Positions 43,054 to 52,145 of a stretch of DNA of 64,000 bases are shown here, one piece after another. The stretch spans positions 4,526,001 to 4,590,000 of the forward strand of contig NZ_CP108513.1 in NCBI RefSeq assembly GCF_035989285.1, given 5' to 3'. The stretch comes from Streptomyces sp. NBC_01235 (GTDB lineage: Bacteria; Actinomycetota; Actinomycetes; Streptomycetales; Streptomycetaceae). Made by a program: the position numbers and the translations under genes. Numbering within the stretch: position 1 is the first letter of the stretch; each line of letters begins with the position of its first letter. The notes below the pieces were generated by a model. That model was not told where the DNA came from, did no database searches, and saw only the letters and a program-made list of their open reading frames with translations.

Positions 43054-44229
43054 CTACGCGTCCGCGTACTTCGCGTCCGCCGCAGGGTCCAGCGCCAGGC
43101 GATACCCCCGCTTCACCACCGTCTGGATCAGCTTCGGCGCGCCGAGTGCCGTCCGCAGACGGGCCATCGCCGTCTCGACGGCATGCTCGTCGCGGCCCGC
43201 ACCGGGCAGCGCCCGCAGCAGATCCGACCGCGGCACGACCCACCCGGGCCGCCGCGACAGCGCCCGCAGCAACGACATCCCTGCCGGAGGCACCGGCTTC
43301 AGACACCCGTCCACCAGCACCGCGTGCCCCCGGATCTCCACCCGGTGCCCGGCGACCGGCAGCGCCCGCGCCCGACCCGGCAGCTCCTGGCACAGCAACT
43401 GCACGAGCGGCCCGAGCCGGAACCGCTCCGGCGAGACGGTGTCCACGCCCTGCGCCTGCAGCGGCAGCGCGGTGACCGGCCCGACGCAGGCGGGCAGCAC
43501 GTCGTGGTGGAGGGCGGTGAGCAGCTCGGGCAGCAGCCCGCGCTCCTCCGCCCGCGACAGCAGGGACGCGGCCGCGGGCGCGCTGGTGAAGGTGATCGCG
43601 TCCAGTCCGCGGGAGACGGCGGCGTCGAGGAGCCGGTCGAGCGGCGAGATGTCCTCCGGCGGCATCCACCGGTAGACGGGCACCCCGACGACCTCCGCGC
43701 CCGCCGCCCGCAGCGACTCCACGAACCCCGGCAGCGGCTCGCCGTGCAGCTGGACGGCGACCCGGCGCCCGTCGACGCCCTCCTCCAGCAGCCGGTCGAG
43801 CACCTCGGCCATGGACTCGCTCGACGGCGACCACTCCTCCGTCAGCCCCGCGGCACGGATGGCGCCCTTGACCTTGGGCCCGCGGGCCAGCAGCTCGACG
43901 CCGCCGAGCCGGGCGAGCAGCTGCTCGCCGAGCCCCCAGCCGTCGGCCGCCTCGACCCAGCCGCGGAAGCCGATGGCCGTGGTGGCCACCACGACGTCCG
44001 GCGCCTGGTCGATGAGGTCCTTGGTGGTGGCCAGCAGCTCGCCGTCGTCGGCGAGCGGCACGATCCGCAGGGCGGGCGCGTGCAGCACCGCCGCCCCGCG
44101 CCGCTGGAGCAGCGCGCCGAGCTCCTCGGCCCGGCGCGCTGCCGTCACGCCCACGGTGAAGCCCGCGAGGGGCCCGTGTTCGACGGCGCCCTCGGGGCCG
44201 GTGTCCGGTCGTTGCTGTTCCTGGTACAT
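43054..44229 (-). CDS. nnaR: NnaR: HemD-domain/winged-helix regulator of nitrate-nitrite assimilation
   Basis: The 391-residue protein joins a uroporphyrinogen-III synthase-like domain (residues ~22-275, GFTVGVTAARRAEELGALLQ and ITFTSAPAAASLL) to a C-terminal OmpR-type winged helix (~290-385, PAGMSLLRALSRRPGWVVPR and HAVETAMARLRTALGAPKLI). This fusion defines NnaR, which cooperates with GlnR to switch on nitrate and nitrite assimilation genes in S. coelicolor. It is not a heme biosynthesis enzyme by context. It follows narK on the same strand after 105 bp, fitting a nitrate regulon. Confidence 0.92.
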   Translation of the reverse strand: MYQEQQRPDTGPEGAVEHGPLAGFTVGVTAARRAEELGALLQRRGAAVLHAPALRIVPLADDGELLATTKDLIDQAPDVVVATTAIGFRGWVEAADGWGLGEQLLARLGGVELLARGPKVKGAIRAAGLTEEWSPSSESMAEVLDRLLEEGVDGRRVAVQLHGEPLPGFVESLRAAGAEVVGVPVYRWMPPEDISPLDRLLDAAVSRGLDAITFTSAPAAASLLSRAEERGLLPELLTALHHDVLPACVGPVTALPLQAQGVDTVSPERFRLGPLVQLLCQELPGRARALPVAGHRVEIRGHAVLVDGCLKPVPPAGMSLLRALSRRPGWVVPRSDLLRALPGAGRDEHAVETAMARLRTALGAPKLIQTVVKRGYRLALDPAADAKYADA

Positions 44230-44334
44230 AACTCTCGTCCCGCACTCGAGTCGCCTTGCATGGACCTACATGCCGATCGAGCCTGTCAATGGTGCGTGAC
44301 AGGCTCGGTTCGGCTTCATGTCGCCAGTGTTACG

Positions 44335-45729
44335 TCACACCTCGGCGTAGCTGAGCTGCGGTTCCGCCTCGGAGGCCGCGCTGGTGGCGGTCACGCGGCC
44401 GGCCGGGCGGCGAAGGTATACGGCCCAGGTGACCGCGAAGCACACCGCGTAGAAGGCGAGGAAGGCGACGAAGGCGCCGGTTCCGGAGCCGTAGGAGAGG
44501 AAGGACTGCCGGAAGGCCAGGTTGATGCCGACCCCGCCGAGCGCGCCGACCGCCCCGATGAGTCCCATGGAGGCGCCGGACAGCCGACGCCCGTAGGCAG
44601 CGGCCTCCTCGCCCTGAAGCCCCTTGGCGACGGCCTTCGCCTGGAAGATGCCGGGGATCATCTTGTACGTCGACCCGTTGCCGAGGCCGGTGAGCACGAA
44701 CAGCACCACGAAGGCGACGGTGAACAGTGCCAGCGACTTGCTCATGCTGGCGGAGATGAGGACGGCGGTCGCCGCGCCCATTCCGACGTAGTTCCACAGC
44801 GTGATCTTCGCGCCGCCGTACTTGTCGGCCAGCCAGCCGCCCACGGGCCGGATCAGCGAGCCGAGCAGCGGACCGATGAAGGTGACGTACGCCGCCTCCA
44901 GCGGGGTACGCCCGAACTGGTTGGTCAGCACCTGCCCGAAGGCGAAGCTGTAGCCGATGAAGGAGCCGAAGGTGCCGATGTACAGGAAGGACATGATCCA
45001 GGTGTGGGAGTCCTTCGCGGCGTCCTTGGCGGCGCCGGTGTCGTTCTTCACGGACGCGATGTTGTCCATGTAGAGCGAGGCGAGGACGGCGGCGACCAGG
45101 ATGAGCGGGATGTAGATGCCCAGCAGCACACGGGGACCGCCGCTGGCACCGATGATCGCGAGAGCCACCAGCTGGATGACCGGCACGCCGATGTTGCCGC
45201 CGCCCGCGTTGAGCCCGAGCGCCCATCCCTTCTTACGGAGGGGGAAGAAGGCGTTGATGTTGGTCATGGAGGAGGCGAAGTTGCCGCCGCCGATGCCCGC
45301 CAGGAGGCCGACCAGGAGGAACGTGTTGAAGGAGGTCCCCGGCTTCATCACCGTGAACGCGGCGGCGGTGGGGATCAGGAGCAGGCCGGCGGAGACGATC
45401 GTCCAGTTCCGGCCGCCGAAGACCGCGACGGCGAAGGTGTAGGGCACCCGTACGACCGCACCGACCAGCGTCACCATCGACGTCAGCAGGAACTTGTCGG
45501 CCGGGGTGAGGCCGTACTCCGGGCCCATGAAGAGCACCAGCACGGACCACATCGTCCAGATCGAGAAGCCGATGTGCTCGGAGAGGACGGAGAAGAGCAG
45601 GTTACGGCGGGCGATCTTCTCGCCCTTCTCGTTCCAGAAGGTCTCGTTCTCCGGGTCCCACTCCTCGATCCAGCGGCTCCCCTTCTTCGCGGGGGACGGG
45701 GGTGCGGGCGCTGTACTCGGGGCTGTCAT
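44335..45729 (-). CDS. narK: Nitrate/nitrite MFS transporter NarK
   Basis: The 464-residue protein is a 12-helix major facilitator of the nitrate/nitrite porter family. Its nitrate signature segments are seen as GGGNFASSMTNINAFFP and GNGSTYKMIPGIF, with the expected glycine-rich helices. An N-terminal cytoplasmic part reads WDPENETFWNEKGEKIARRN, common in actinobacterial NarK. It should import nitrate or export nitrite across the membrane. Regulation by NnaR and GlnR is plausible, and a direct repeat lies ~110 bases upstream (45842-45859). Confidence 0.93.
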   Translation of the reverse strand: MTAPSTAPAPPSPAKKGSRWIEEWDPENETFWNEKGEKIARRNLLFSVLSEHIGFSIWTMWSVLVLFMGPEYGLTPADKFLLTSMVTLVGAVVRVPYTFAVAVFGGRNWTIVSAGLLLIPTAAAFTVMKPGTSFNTFLLVGLLAGIGGGNFASSMTNINAFFPLRKKGWALGLNAGGGNIGVPVIQLVALAIIGASGGPRVLLGIYIPLILVAAVLASLYMDNIASVKNDTGAAKDAAKDSHTWIMSFLYIGTFGSFIGYSFAFGQVLTNQFGRTPLEAAYVTFIGPLLGSLIRPVGGWLADKYGGAKITLWNYVGMGAATAVLISASMSKSLALFTVAFVVLFVLTGLGNGSTYKMIPGIFQAKAVAKGLQGEEAAAYGRRLSGASMGLIGAVGALGGVGINLAFRQSFLSYGSGTGAFVAFLAFYAVCFAVTWAVYLRRPAGRVTATSAASEAEPQLSYAEV

Positions 45730-45841
45730 GACGCCTCCACGGTGCTCCGGGACTCGGGTGGTTCGGGGGGATGAGCGGTGATGAGTCCCGAAGGTAGGGA
45801 GGGCGCGTTTCCGTGCTGTGGCTGTGAGTGACCGGAAAGGA

Positions 45842-45859
45842 ACGTTGCTCTCACGTTGC
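45842..45859. promoter_or_regulatory. Direct repeat ACGTTGC-N4-ACGTTGC upstream of narK
   Basis: Two identical heptamers start 11 bp apart, about one helical turn. They lie between narK and the next upstream gene and could be a binding site for NnaR or GlnR. The motif does not match the GlnR box I know. Confidence 0.35.
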
Positions 45860-45891
45860 GAAGAGGCCCGGTGAGAGGTTGTGGGGAGAGC

Positions 45892-46863
45892 TCAGCGCTG
45901 GGGCGCCTGACCGTAGGGGTTGGGGGGCTGCGGCGGGTACGGGGCCGAGGGCTGCGCCGGGTGCTGCTGGGGGTGGGGCTGCGGATGGGCCTGCGGCTGA
46001 GGCTGAGGCTGAGGCTGAGGCTGAGGGTACTGCTGGGGATAGGGCTGGGCCTGTGGCTGAGGGTACGGCTGCTGCTGACCGTAGGGTCCGGGCTGGGGAT
46101 ACGGCTGCTGCCCGTACGTTCCCGGCTGGGGATACGGCTGCTGCCCGTACGTTCCCGGCTGCTGGTGGGGCTGGTGGGGCTGGGGCTGCGGCTGCTGGTG
46201 GGGCTGAGGGTGTCCGTAGCCACCGCTGCCCGTCGGGCCGGCGCCGTACGGATCCTGGCCGTATCCGGCCATCGTGCCCGGCGGCAGATAGCGCACCCGC
46301 CCGGTCTCGTCGGTCACCGGAGTGAACCCGGCGGCCTGGAGCCGGGCGGCGAACTTGGCGTTGCGGTGCCGGGTGACGACGAAGCCGATGCCGAAGACGC
46401 CCATGAGGACGACCCAGGTGACGGCGGCGGCGATGAAGTCGGTGTTCGTGCCGCCGAGCCGTACGCCGAGGATCGCGCAGCCCGCGGTGACGCCCAGCGC
46501 GCCGTACCCCATGCGCTTCTCGGCGTTCTTGCCGGTGAGGTCGAAGTTGATGCGGGCCTTGAGGAGCTCGAAGGCGTCGGGCACCACGGGCGGCAGGGAG
46601 ACGCCGTCGGAGGCGTTCGCGTACTGCGCCCAGTTCTGCGCGGCGCGGGCGCGGGCCTGCGGACTGGGATCGGGGACGATCATCATCTTCAGCGCGCTGT
46701 TGCGCGACCCGCCGTGCCGTACGTCCGCGTACTCGTACCCGAACTGCTGGGCCACGAAGGCGAGTCGGGCCAGCTTCTTCACGGAGGCCATCGGGCTGGT
46801 GAGCTCGACGGGCTCGCCTCCCGCCATCAACCGCAGCATGTTCTGCACCTGCCGCTTGCTCAC
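45892..46863 (-). CDS. Membrane protein with Pro/Gln/Tyr-rich C-terminal repeats
   Basis: The 323-residue protein has a soluble N-terminus (MSKRQVQNMLRLMAGGEPVE, LAFVAQQFGYEYADVRHGG) and two transmembrane helices around residues ~123-172 (MGYGALGVTAGCAILGV and AAVTWVVLMGVFGIGFVV). The ~110-residue tail is made of GTYGQQPYPQP and PQPQPQ repeats. The tail is low complexity and probably extracellular or scaffold-like. Function is unknown. Its GTG start is at 46861-46863; the upstream gap contains nothing clear. Confidence 0.7.
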   Translation of the reverse strand: MSKRQVQNMLRLMAGGEPVELTSPMASVKKLARLAFVAQQFGYEYADVRHGGSRNSALKMMIVPDPSPQARARAAQNWAQYANASDGVSLPPVVPDAFELLKARINFDLTGKNAEKRMGYGALGVTAGCAILGVRLGGTNTDFIAAAVTWVVLMGVFGIGFVVTRHRNAKFAARLQAAGFTPVTDETGRVRYLPPGTMAGYGQDPYGAGPTGSGGYGHPQPHQQPQPQPHQPHQQPGTYGQQPYPQPGTYGQQPYPQPGPYGQQQPYPQPQAQPYPQQYPQPQPQPQPQPQAHPQPHPQQHPAQPSAPYPPQPPNPYGQAPQR

Positions 46864-47015
46864 CGGCGATCATCTCCCCACCCGAGCCGGACCATCGGAC
46901 CACTTGGGCACCGGATCGCGGCCAATCGGACCACTGTTCACTTACGCAACGCCGGGCAGTCTTCCACACGCCCTCAGCCCCGGGAATCGGCGGCCGATGC
47001 GGTTTGACCTGCCCT

Positions 47016-47599
47016 TTACGACCCCACCCGCGCCGGCGAATCCTTGCCGCCCTCGTCCCAGGCGAGGCCCACCGAGTCGCCCGAGCGCGTCGCGGTCGCC
47101 GTCCGCACGTCCTCACTGGAAGCGCCGTCGCCGGTGTCGGTGATGAAGGGCTTGAGGGCGATGCGGAAGGAGCCGTCGCTCGTGTTCATGGCCAGGCCGG
47201 CGGACGCGCTCGCCGCCGCCTCGGGCTGGTCGTCGCCGCCGCTGCCGCTGCCGTTCGTCGCGATCAGCACGCCTCGGACCGTCAGGCCGACGACCGCCAC
47301 CGCCGCGCCGACGACCAGCGTCAGCCGTCGTCGGCGGGCGGCGGGCGGCGGGCGGCGGGCGGCGGGCGGCGGGGTGACCGTCGGGGCCGGTGGGAGACGG
47401 AGGGGGAGGCGGCGGAGGCGGCCATCCTCCCGCGCCTCCTGCGTAGGGGGCGCCGTACAGGCCGTATGGCGGCGGCTGGTGCCTGTGTCGCGTACGGGTT
47501 CGGCTCCTGGCCGAGGGGCTGGGCCGGGGACGGGGGCGGCCCGTAGGGGCCCGGGCCCCGGTGCGGGTCCTGCGGCTGCCGTCCCGGCGGGTACGTCAT
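47016..47599 (-). pseudogene. Frameshifted Pro-rich signal-anchor protein, or a sequencing indel
   Basis: Read from the ATG at 47597-47599, one frame gives MTYPPGRQPQDPHRGPGPYG through NPYATQAPAA and then goes off. A +1 frame continues PYGLYGAPYAGGAGGW, an eight-proline run, a transmembrane anchor (LTLVVGAAVAVVGLTVRGVL) and a secreted domain ending AWDEGGKDSPARVGS. The break lies in a GGC-repeat at ~47468-47480. Without it this is a normal ~190-residue Streptomyces anchored protein. Because only one base is wrong, a sequencing error cannot be excluded. Confidence 0.6.
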
Positions 47600-47739
47600 C
47601 GCGGTGGGCGCTCCTCGGTCACGGCCGGGCTCCGACGTCCCGGCCGTCCCAGAAGATCCACCACCCGTACCGGACCCGCAACGCGTTTTCCCGCTCACCC
47701 CGTAATCGCACCAGCCCCTTCGCATCAGGACGGTTCGCC

Positions 47740-49011
47740 TCAGGCCCGGCGGGTTCCTCCTCGTCCGTCCGGCCACAGGCGGGGCTTGCGGCGGGCCGCC
47801 AGGTCCTCCACCCAGCCGAAGGAGACGACGCAGGCCGCGGTGAGGAGCCAGATGAACGGCAGTTGCGGCCATGGGCTCTCCAGGACCCAGGGGGTGTTGA
47901 CCTCCAGCCACGGGATGCCCCACAGGCGGTCCCACAGGGCCTCCACGACGCCGATGCACACGTTGTGCCACAGGTAGATCGTCACGGCACGGGAGTTGAG
48001 CAGGGTGATCAGCCGGTCCCAGCGGCGCAGCCGGGCCGGCCACTCGGTCCAGGACGGGCTGATGTGCAGAAGCAGCAGGACCGCCGCGAAGGACCACAGG
48101 GACTGCGCGAACGGCATGTCGTCGAGGTCGTGGCCCTCCTCGAGGTGGTGGCTCAGGGCGTACCAGAGGCCGATCCCTGCGACCGCCGGGGCCAGTGACG
48201 GGACGACGTAGCGGGGCAGCCGACGCAGGATGCCCTCCTGGTGCGCCATGCCCAGCAGCCAGCACGCGCCGAACGAGCCGAAGTCGCCGAGGCCCGCCTC
48301 CAGCCGCCAGCCGGGCACCGACAGCGCGCCGAACTCCAGGGCGGCGGACAGCGCGACCGGCGCGAGGATCGTCGGCCAGGGCAGCCGGCGCAGGGCGCGC
48401 AGGAGGAGCGGGGAGAGCAGGACGAACCAAAGGTAGGCGCGGATGTACCAGAGGGGTACGCCCACGTCGGCGGCCCAGTCGTCGCCGATCAGCCCCTGCA
48501 CGCCGGGCAGGCCGTCGCCGTACGGCGGGTCGCTCAGCGGCAGGATCCAGTAGGCGAGGTGGAGCCACCACCAGCCGGGGTGTCCCTCGTCGTCCGGGCC
48601 CCAGCCCGCCATCACCATGCCGGTCACACCGACCGCGCCCAGCAGCCACAGCGGGGGCAGCAGCCGGCGCAGACGTCCTCGTACGACTTCCAGCGCGGGG
48701 CGTCCGGCCAGCGAGCGGGCCATGAGGTTGCCGGCGAGCGCGAACATCACGCCCATGGAGGGGAAGACGACGGGCAGCCAGGCCCAGCCCATCAGGTGGT
48801 AGAAGACGACGCGGAAGAGGGCGATGGCGCGCAGGAGGTCGAAGTAGCGGTCGCGTCCGCCGCCCTGTTTCCTCCTCGTCTTCCCCGTCTTCCCCGTCTT
48901 CTCCGGCGCCTTGTGCTGGGTCGGCGGTGCCGGCGACTCGGCCGCCACGTCGGTCGTGGTGTCGGTCGTGGTGTTCGTCATGGACCCGAAGTCCGACGGC
49001 TGGGTGCTCAT
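47740..49011 (-). CDS. Acyltransferase-3-like membrane protein, partner of the glycan synthase
   Basis: The 423-residue protein has a hydrophilic N-terminus and about ten transmembrane helices. RYFDLLRAIALFRVVFYHLM matches the acyltransferase-3 opening (R/H motif). It ends in a Lys/Arg-rich tail. Its ATG (49009-49011) touches the stop of the deacetylase-glycosyltransferase gene (TGATG), so the two are made together. This pair corresponds to MatAB of S. coelicolor/S. lividans, which makes a PNAG-like surface polymer that causes hyphal aggregation. I am unsure which of the two proteins is named MatA, so no symbol is given. Confidence 0.82.
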   Translation of the reverse strand: MSTQPSDFGSMTNTTTDTTTDVAAESPAPPTQHKAPEKTGKTGKTRRKQGGGRDRYFDLLRAIALFRVVFYHLMGWAWLPVVFPSMGVMFALAGNLMARSLAGRPALEVVRGRLRRLLPPLWLLGAVGVTGMVMAGWGPDDEGHPGWWWLHLAYWILPLSDPPYGDGLPGVQGLIGDDWAADVGVPLWYIRAYLWFVLLSPLLLRALRRLPWPTILAPVALSAALEFGALSVPGWRLEAGLGDFGSFGACWLLGMAHQEGILRRLPRYVVPSLAPAVAGIGLWYALSHHLEEGHDLDDMPFAQSLWSFAAVLLLLHISPSWTEWPARLRRWDRLITLLNSRAVTIYLWHNVCIGVVEALWDRLWGIPWLEVNTPWVLESPWPQLPFIWLLTAACVVSFGWVEDLAARRKPRLWPDGRGGTRRA

Positions 49012-51380
49012 CAGGCCGTTCCTCCGTCCATGGCCGGCGTCGGGGCTCCCGGCGGTGCGGCCATCTGGCCCTTGCGGCGCAGTTTCTGCCAGCGCAGCCG
49101 GCCGCCCGTGAGGGCGGTGATCCAGGACTGGAGCAGGACGATGTACATCAGCTGGCGGTAGAGGAGCTGCTGGAGCGGGAGGGAGATGAGAGGGGTGAGG
49201 CGCTCGCGGTCCAGGACGAAGGCGTAGGCCGCGCAGCCCGCCTGGACGGCGAGGACCCCGAACCAGGCCGCGATCGTCTTGCCGGTCGGGCCGAAGAGCA
49301 GGCCGTAGACGAGGAAGAGGTCGATGAGCGGGGCGAGGAGCGGGGCGACGACCATGAAGAGGGAGACGAGGGGGAGGCCGACGCGGCCGAAGCGGCCCGA
49401 GGGTCCGCCTTCGACGATCGCCCGACGGTGCTTCCAGATCGCCTGCATGGTGCCGTAGCACCAGCGGTAGCGCTGGGACCACAGCTGCTGGACGGACTCG
49501 GGCGCCTCGGTCCAGGCCCGCGCCTTCTCCGCGTACACGACGTGCCAGCCGTCCCGGTGGATGGCCATGGTGATGTCGGTGTCCTCGGCGAGAGTGTCGT
49601 CGCTCATGCCGCCGACCCGGTCCAGCGCGGTGCGGCGGAACGCCCCGACGGCCCCCGGGATGGTGGGCATGCAGCGCAGGACGTCGTACATGCGGCGGTC
49701 GAGGTTGAAGCCCATCACGTACTCGATGTGCTGCCAGGCGCCGATGAGGGTGTCCTTGTTGCCGACCTTGGCGTTGCCGGCGACGGCACCGACCTTCGGA
49801 TCGGCGAAGGGCTGGACGAGTTCACGGACCGTGGACGGCTCGAAGACGGTGTCGCCGTCCATCATCACGATGAGGTCGTGCCGGGCGCCCGCGATGCCCC
49901 GGTTGAGGGCGGCGGGCTTGCCCGCGTTGAGCTGGCGGACGACGCGGACGCCGGGCAGGTTCAGATCCTCGACGATGCGGGCGGTGCCGTCGCTGGAGCC
50001 GTCGTCGATGACGAGGATCTCGATCGGGTGCTCGCTCCTCATCAGCGAACGCACCGTGCTCTCGATGCACTTGGCCTCGTTGTAGGCCGGGACCAGCACG
50101 GACGCGGGTTCGGTGACGGGCGCGTCGGGGCCCCAGACGAAGCCCTTGCGGCGGGTCCGGCGGGTGTGGATCGCGGAGAGCAGCAGCATCAGGCCGAAGC
50201 GGGCGAAGACGAGGACGCCGATGACGGCGAGGCCGACCACCAGGACGCCGGTGACGTCGTCGGAGGCCTCGACCAGGAAGACCCAGGCCTTGCCCTTCCA
50301 CAGGTCGACCCCGGTGACCGGGGTGTGCGCGCTGGGGGCGTGCAGGGCCTCGGTGAGGTTCTCGAACGTGTAGCCCTTCGCCCGGAGTTCGGGGAGGTAG
50401 GTGTCGAGGGCCTGGACCGTCTGATGGCGGTCGCCACCGGAGTCGTGCATGAGGACGATCGCGCCCTTGCCGTGCTGCGGCGTGGCGTTGCGGACGATCT
50501 GCCGCACGCCCGGCCGGCGCCAGTCCTCGCTGTCGGCGGTGGTGAAGACGGTGAGGTAGCCGCGGGTGCCGACGTACTGGGTGACCGGCCAGGAGGCGTC
50601 GTCGAGGGCGTCGGCGGAGGAGGAGTACGGCGGCCGGAAGAGGGAGGTCCGGATGCCCGCCGCCCCTGCGAGGGCCAGCTGGTTCTGGGTGAGCTCCCAG
50701 TCGATGCGCTTCTTCGACTGGTAGGCGAGATCGGGGTGGTTGAAGGTGTGCAGCCCGATCTCGTGCCCCTCGTTCACCATCCTCCGGACCAGGTCCGGAT
50801 AACGGGAGGCCATGGTGCCGGTGATGAAGAAGACGGCGTGGGCGTGGTGCTTCTTCAGGACGTCGAGGACCTCGGGGGTCCACTTCGGGTCGGGGCCGTC
50901 GTCGAAGGTGAGCACGATCCGGTGGTCCGGCATGTCCAGGCTGGCCTGCCGGCCGCTGCGGGTGTCGACGACCGGCCCGCCGTCGAGGATCTTCTGCGGC
51001 ACCTTGTCGGCGGCGGCCTCGGGGCGGATGCGGTAGTCGGCGAGGATCTCGCTGTGCACGTAGCCGCGCAGCATCAGCATCGCCATCATCGCGAGGAGCA
51101 CGAGCAGGGGCAGCAGGTGCCGCAGCCGCAGCCGCAGGGGCACCAGACGCCTTCGTTCAGGAGGCGAGGCCGCCCCGTGCGCGGCCCCGCCACCGCCGTG
51201 CCCAACGGCCCGCCCCCGCCGCGACCCGGGCCTCCGGCCGGCCCGCCGCCCGCCGGCCGACCCACCCCCCGCCGAGGAAGAAGCGGGCGCGGACGCGGAG
51301 GCGTCCTGGCCGCCGGACGAATACGCGGACTGCCCGACAACGGACCGTCGGGGCGAGCGCCGGCTGGTACGTGGTGCCAT
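49011..51380 (-). CDS. Bifunctional polysaccharide deacetylase / family 2 glycosyltransferase (MatAB type)
   Basis: The 789-residue membrane protein starts at ATG 51378-51380. After a basic Ser/Gly-rich N-terminus and a transmembrane helix comes a NodB deacetylase domain (residues ~150-340: RIVLTFDDGPDPKWTP, GHEIGLHTFNHPD, RPPYSSSADA). Another transmembrane segment (~390) leads to a GT2 domain (PAYNEAKCIESTVRSL, MMDGDTVFE, EDTDITMAIH, the QRYRW motif) and C-terminal helices. It resembles a PgaB-PgaC fusion that makes and partly deacetylates poly-beta-1,6-GlcNAc at the surface. The neighbouring acyltransferase completes the operon. Confidence 0.9.
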   Translation of the reverse strand: MAPRTSRRSPRRSVVGQSAYSSGGQDASASAPASSSAGGGSAGGRRAGRRPGSRRGRAVGHGGGGAAHGAASPPERRRLVPLRLRLRHLLPLLVLLAMMAMLMLRGYVHSEILADYRIRPEAAADKVPQKILDGGPVVDTRSGRQASLDMPDHRIVLTFDDGPDPKWTPEVLDVLKKHHAHAVFFITGTMASRYPDLVRRMVNEGHEIGLHTFNHPDLAYQSKKRIDWELTQNQLALAGAAGIRTSLFRPPYSSSADALDDASWPVTQYVGTRGYLTVFTTADSEDWRRPGVRQIVRNATPQHGKGAIVLMHDSGGDRHQTVQALDTYLPELRAKGYTFENLTEALHAPSAHTPVTGVDLWKGKAWVFLVEASDDVTGVLVVGLAVIGVLVFARFGLMLLLSAIHTRRTRRKGFVWGPDAPVTEPASVLVPAYNEAKCIESTVRSLMRSEHPIEILVIDDGSSDGTARIVEDLNLPGVRVVRQLNAGKPAALNRGIAGARHDLIVMMDGDTVFEPSTVRELVQPFADPKVGAVAGNAKVGNKDTLIGAWQHIEYVMGFNLDRRMYDVLRCMPTIPGAVGAFRRTALDRVGGMSDDTLAEDTDITMAIHRDGWHVVYAEKARAWTEAPESVQQLWSQRYRWCYGTMQAIWKHRRAIVEGGPSGRFGRVGLPLVSLFMVVAPLLAPLIDLFLVYGLLFGPTGKTIAAWFGVLAVQAGCAAYAFVLDRERLTPLISLPLQQLLYRQLMYIVLLQSWITALTGGRLRWQKLRRKGQMAAPPGAPTPAMDGGTA

Positions 51381-51442
51381 GAGAGATGTTTCTCCGAGAA
51401 CGGCTCGCCGCACGGCTCGGGCGACGAGGGTGGGTGTGGGGA

Positions 51443-51559
51443 GTGAGCGGTGAGGAATGGGTGGCCAGGAGTAGGTGGCGACGAGTAGGCCGCGAGGAGT
51501 GGGTGGCGAGGAGTGGGTGGTGCGTGCGGGGAGTGGCTGGTGAGCAGTGGATGGTGAGG
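51443..51559. repeat. Degenerate 14-bp GTGGCGAGGAGTGG tandem repeats upstream of the glycan operon
   Basis: Seven or eight imperfect units (for example GTGGCCAGGAGTAG, GTGGCGAGGAGTGG) lie 60-180 bases upstream of the deacetylase-glycosyltransferase start, on the strand opposite to it. Confidence 0.7.
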
Positions 51560-51602
51560 TGCGCCCGGCAAGTCGGACCGCGCGAACCGGGTGGCGGAGT
51601 GG

Positions 51603-51743
51603 CGTGGCACGGATCAGGCGAGCGGGTTCGGCCCGCACGGGCGGGTGGTGCGAGTCGCGTGGCACGGATCAGGCGAGCGGGTTCGAACCGCGCGAACCGG
51701 GTGTGGCGCGAGTCGCGTGGCACGGATCAGGCGAGCGGGTTCG
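51603..51743. repeat. Three 28-bp direct repeats, 55 and 58 bp apart
   Basis: The 28-base sequence beginning CGTGGCACGGATCAGGC recurs at 51603, 51658 and 51716, within a longer unit that includes CCGCACGGGC. It fills the gap 51381-52145, in which I see no credible gene. Confidence 0.85.
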
Positions 51744-52145
51744 GCCCGCACGGGCCGGGTGGTGAGATCGGGCCGTACGGGCCGTACGGGCCGGCCGGAG
51801 AGGGACGGCACTTGAGGGCCGGGCGGCGTGGATCTGGTCGCGACGGGTCTGGTCGCGGATCAACCCACCTGGTCGGGTGGCAGATTCGAGCCGTGTGAGC
51901 AGGACGGTTCAGACCGGCCGGCAAGGGCCGGGCAACGGGACCCATGGGCGGGCGCCGGTTGCCCGGACGGTCGAGGTGTGCCGACGTCCGTGGCCGAGCC
52001 CCCGGGCCCTGGAGCCCACGCACTCCAGCGGCCGACGCCCCGCCCCGGTGGTCGAGGCCGCCCACCCCGTGACCGCCCACCGCTCGCCGAAACCGGCGGC
52101 CCCACAGACCCCACGGACCCCACGGACCCCACGGGTGAACGCCTC

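Noticed and set aside
43054..44229. Heme-biosynthesis uroporphyrinogen-III synthase
   Set aside because: The C-terminal winged helix and the adjoining narK identify the NnaR-type regulator instead.
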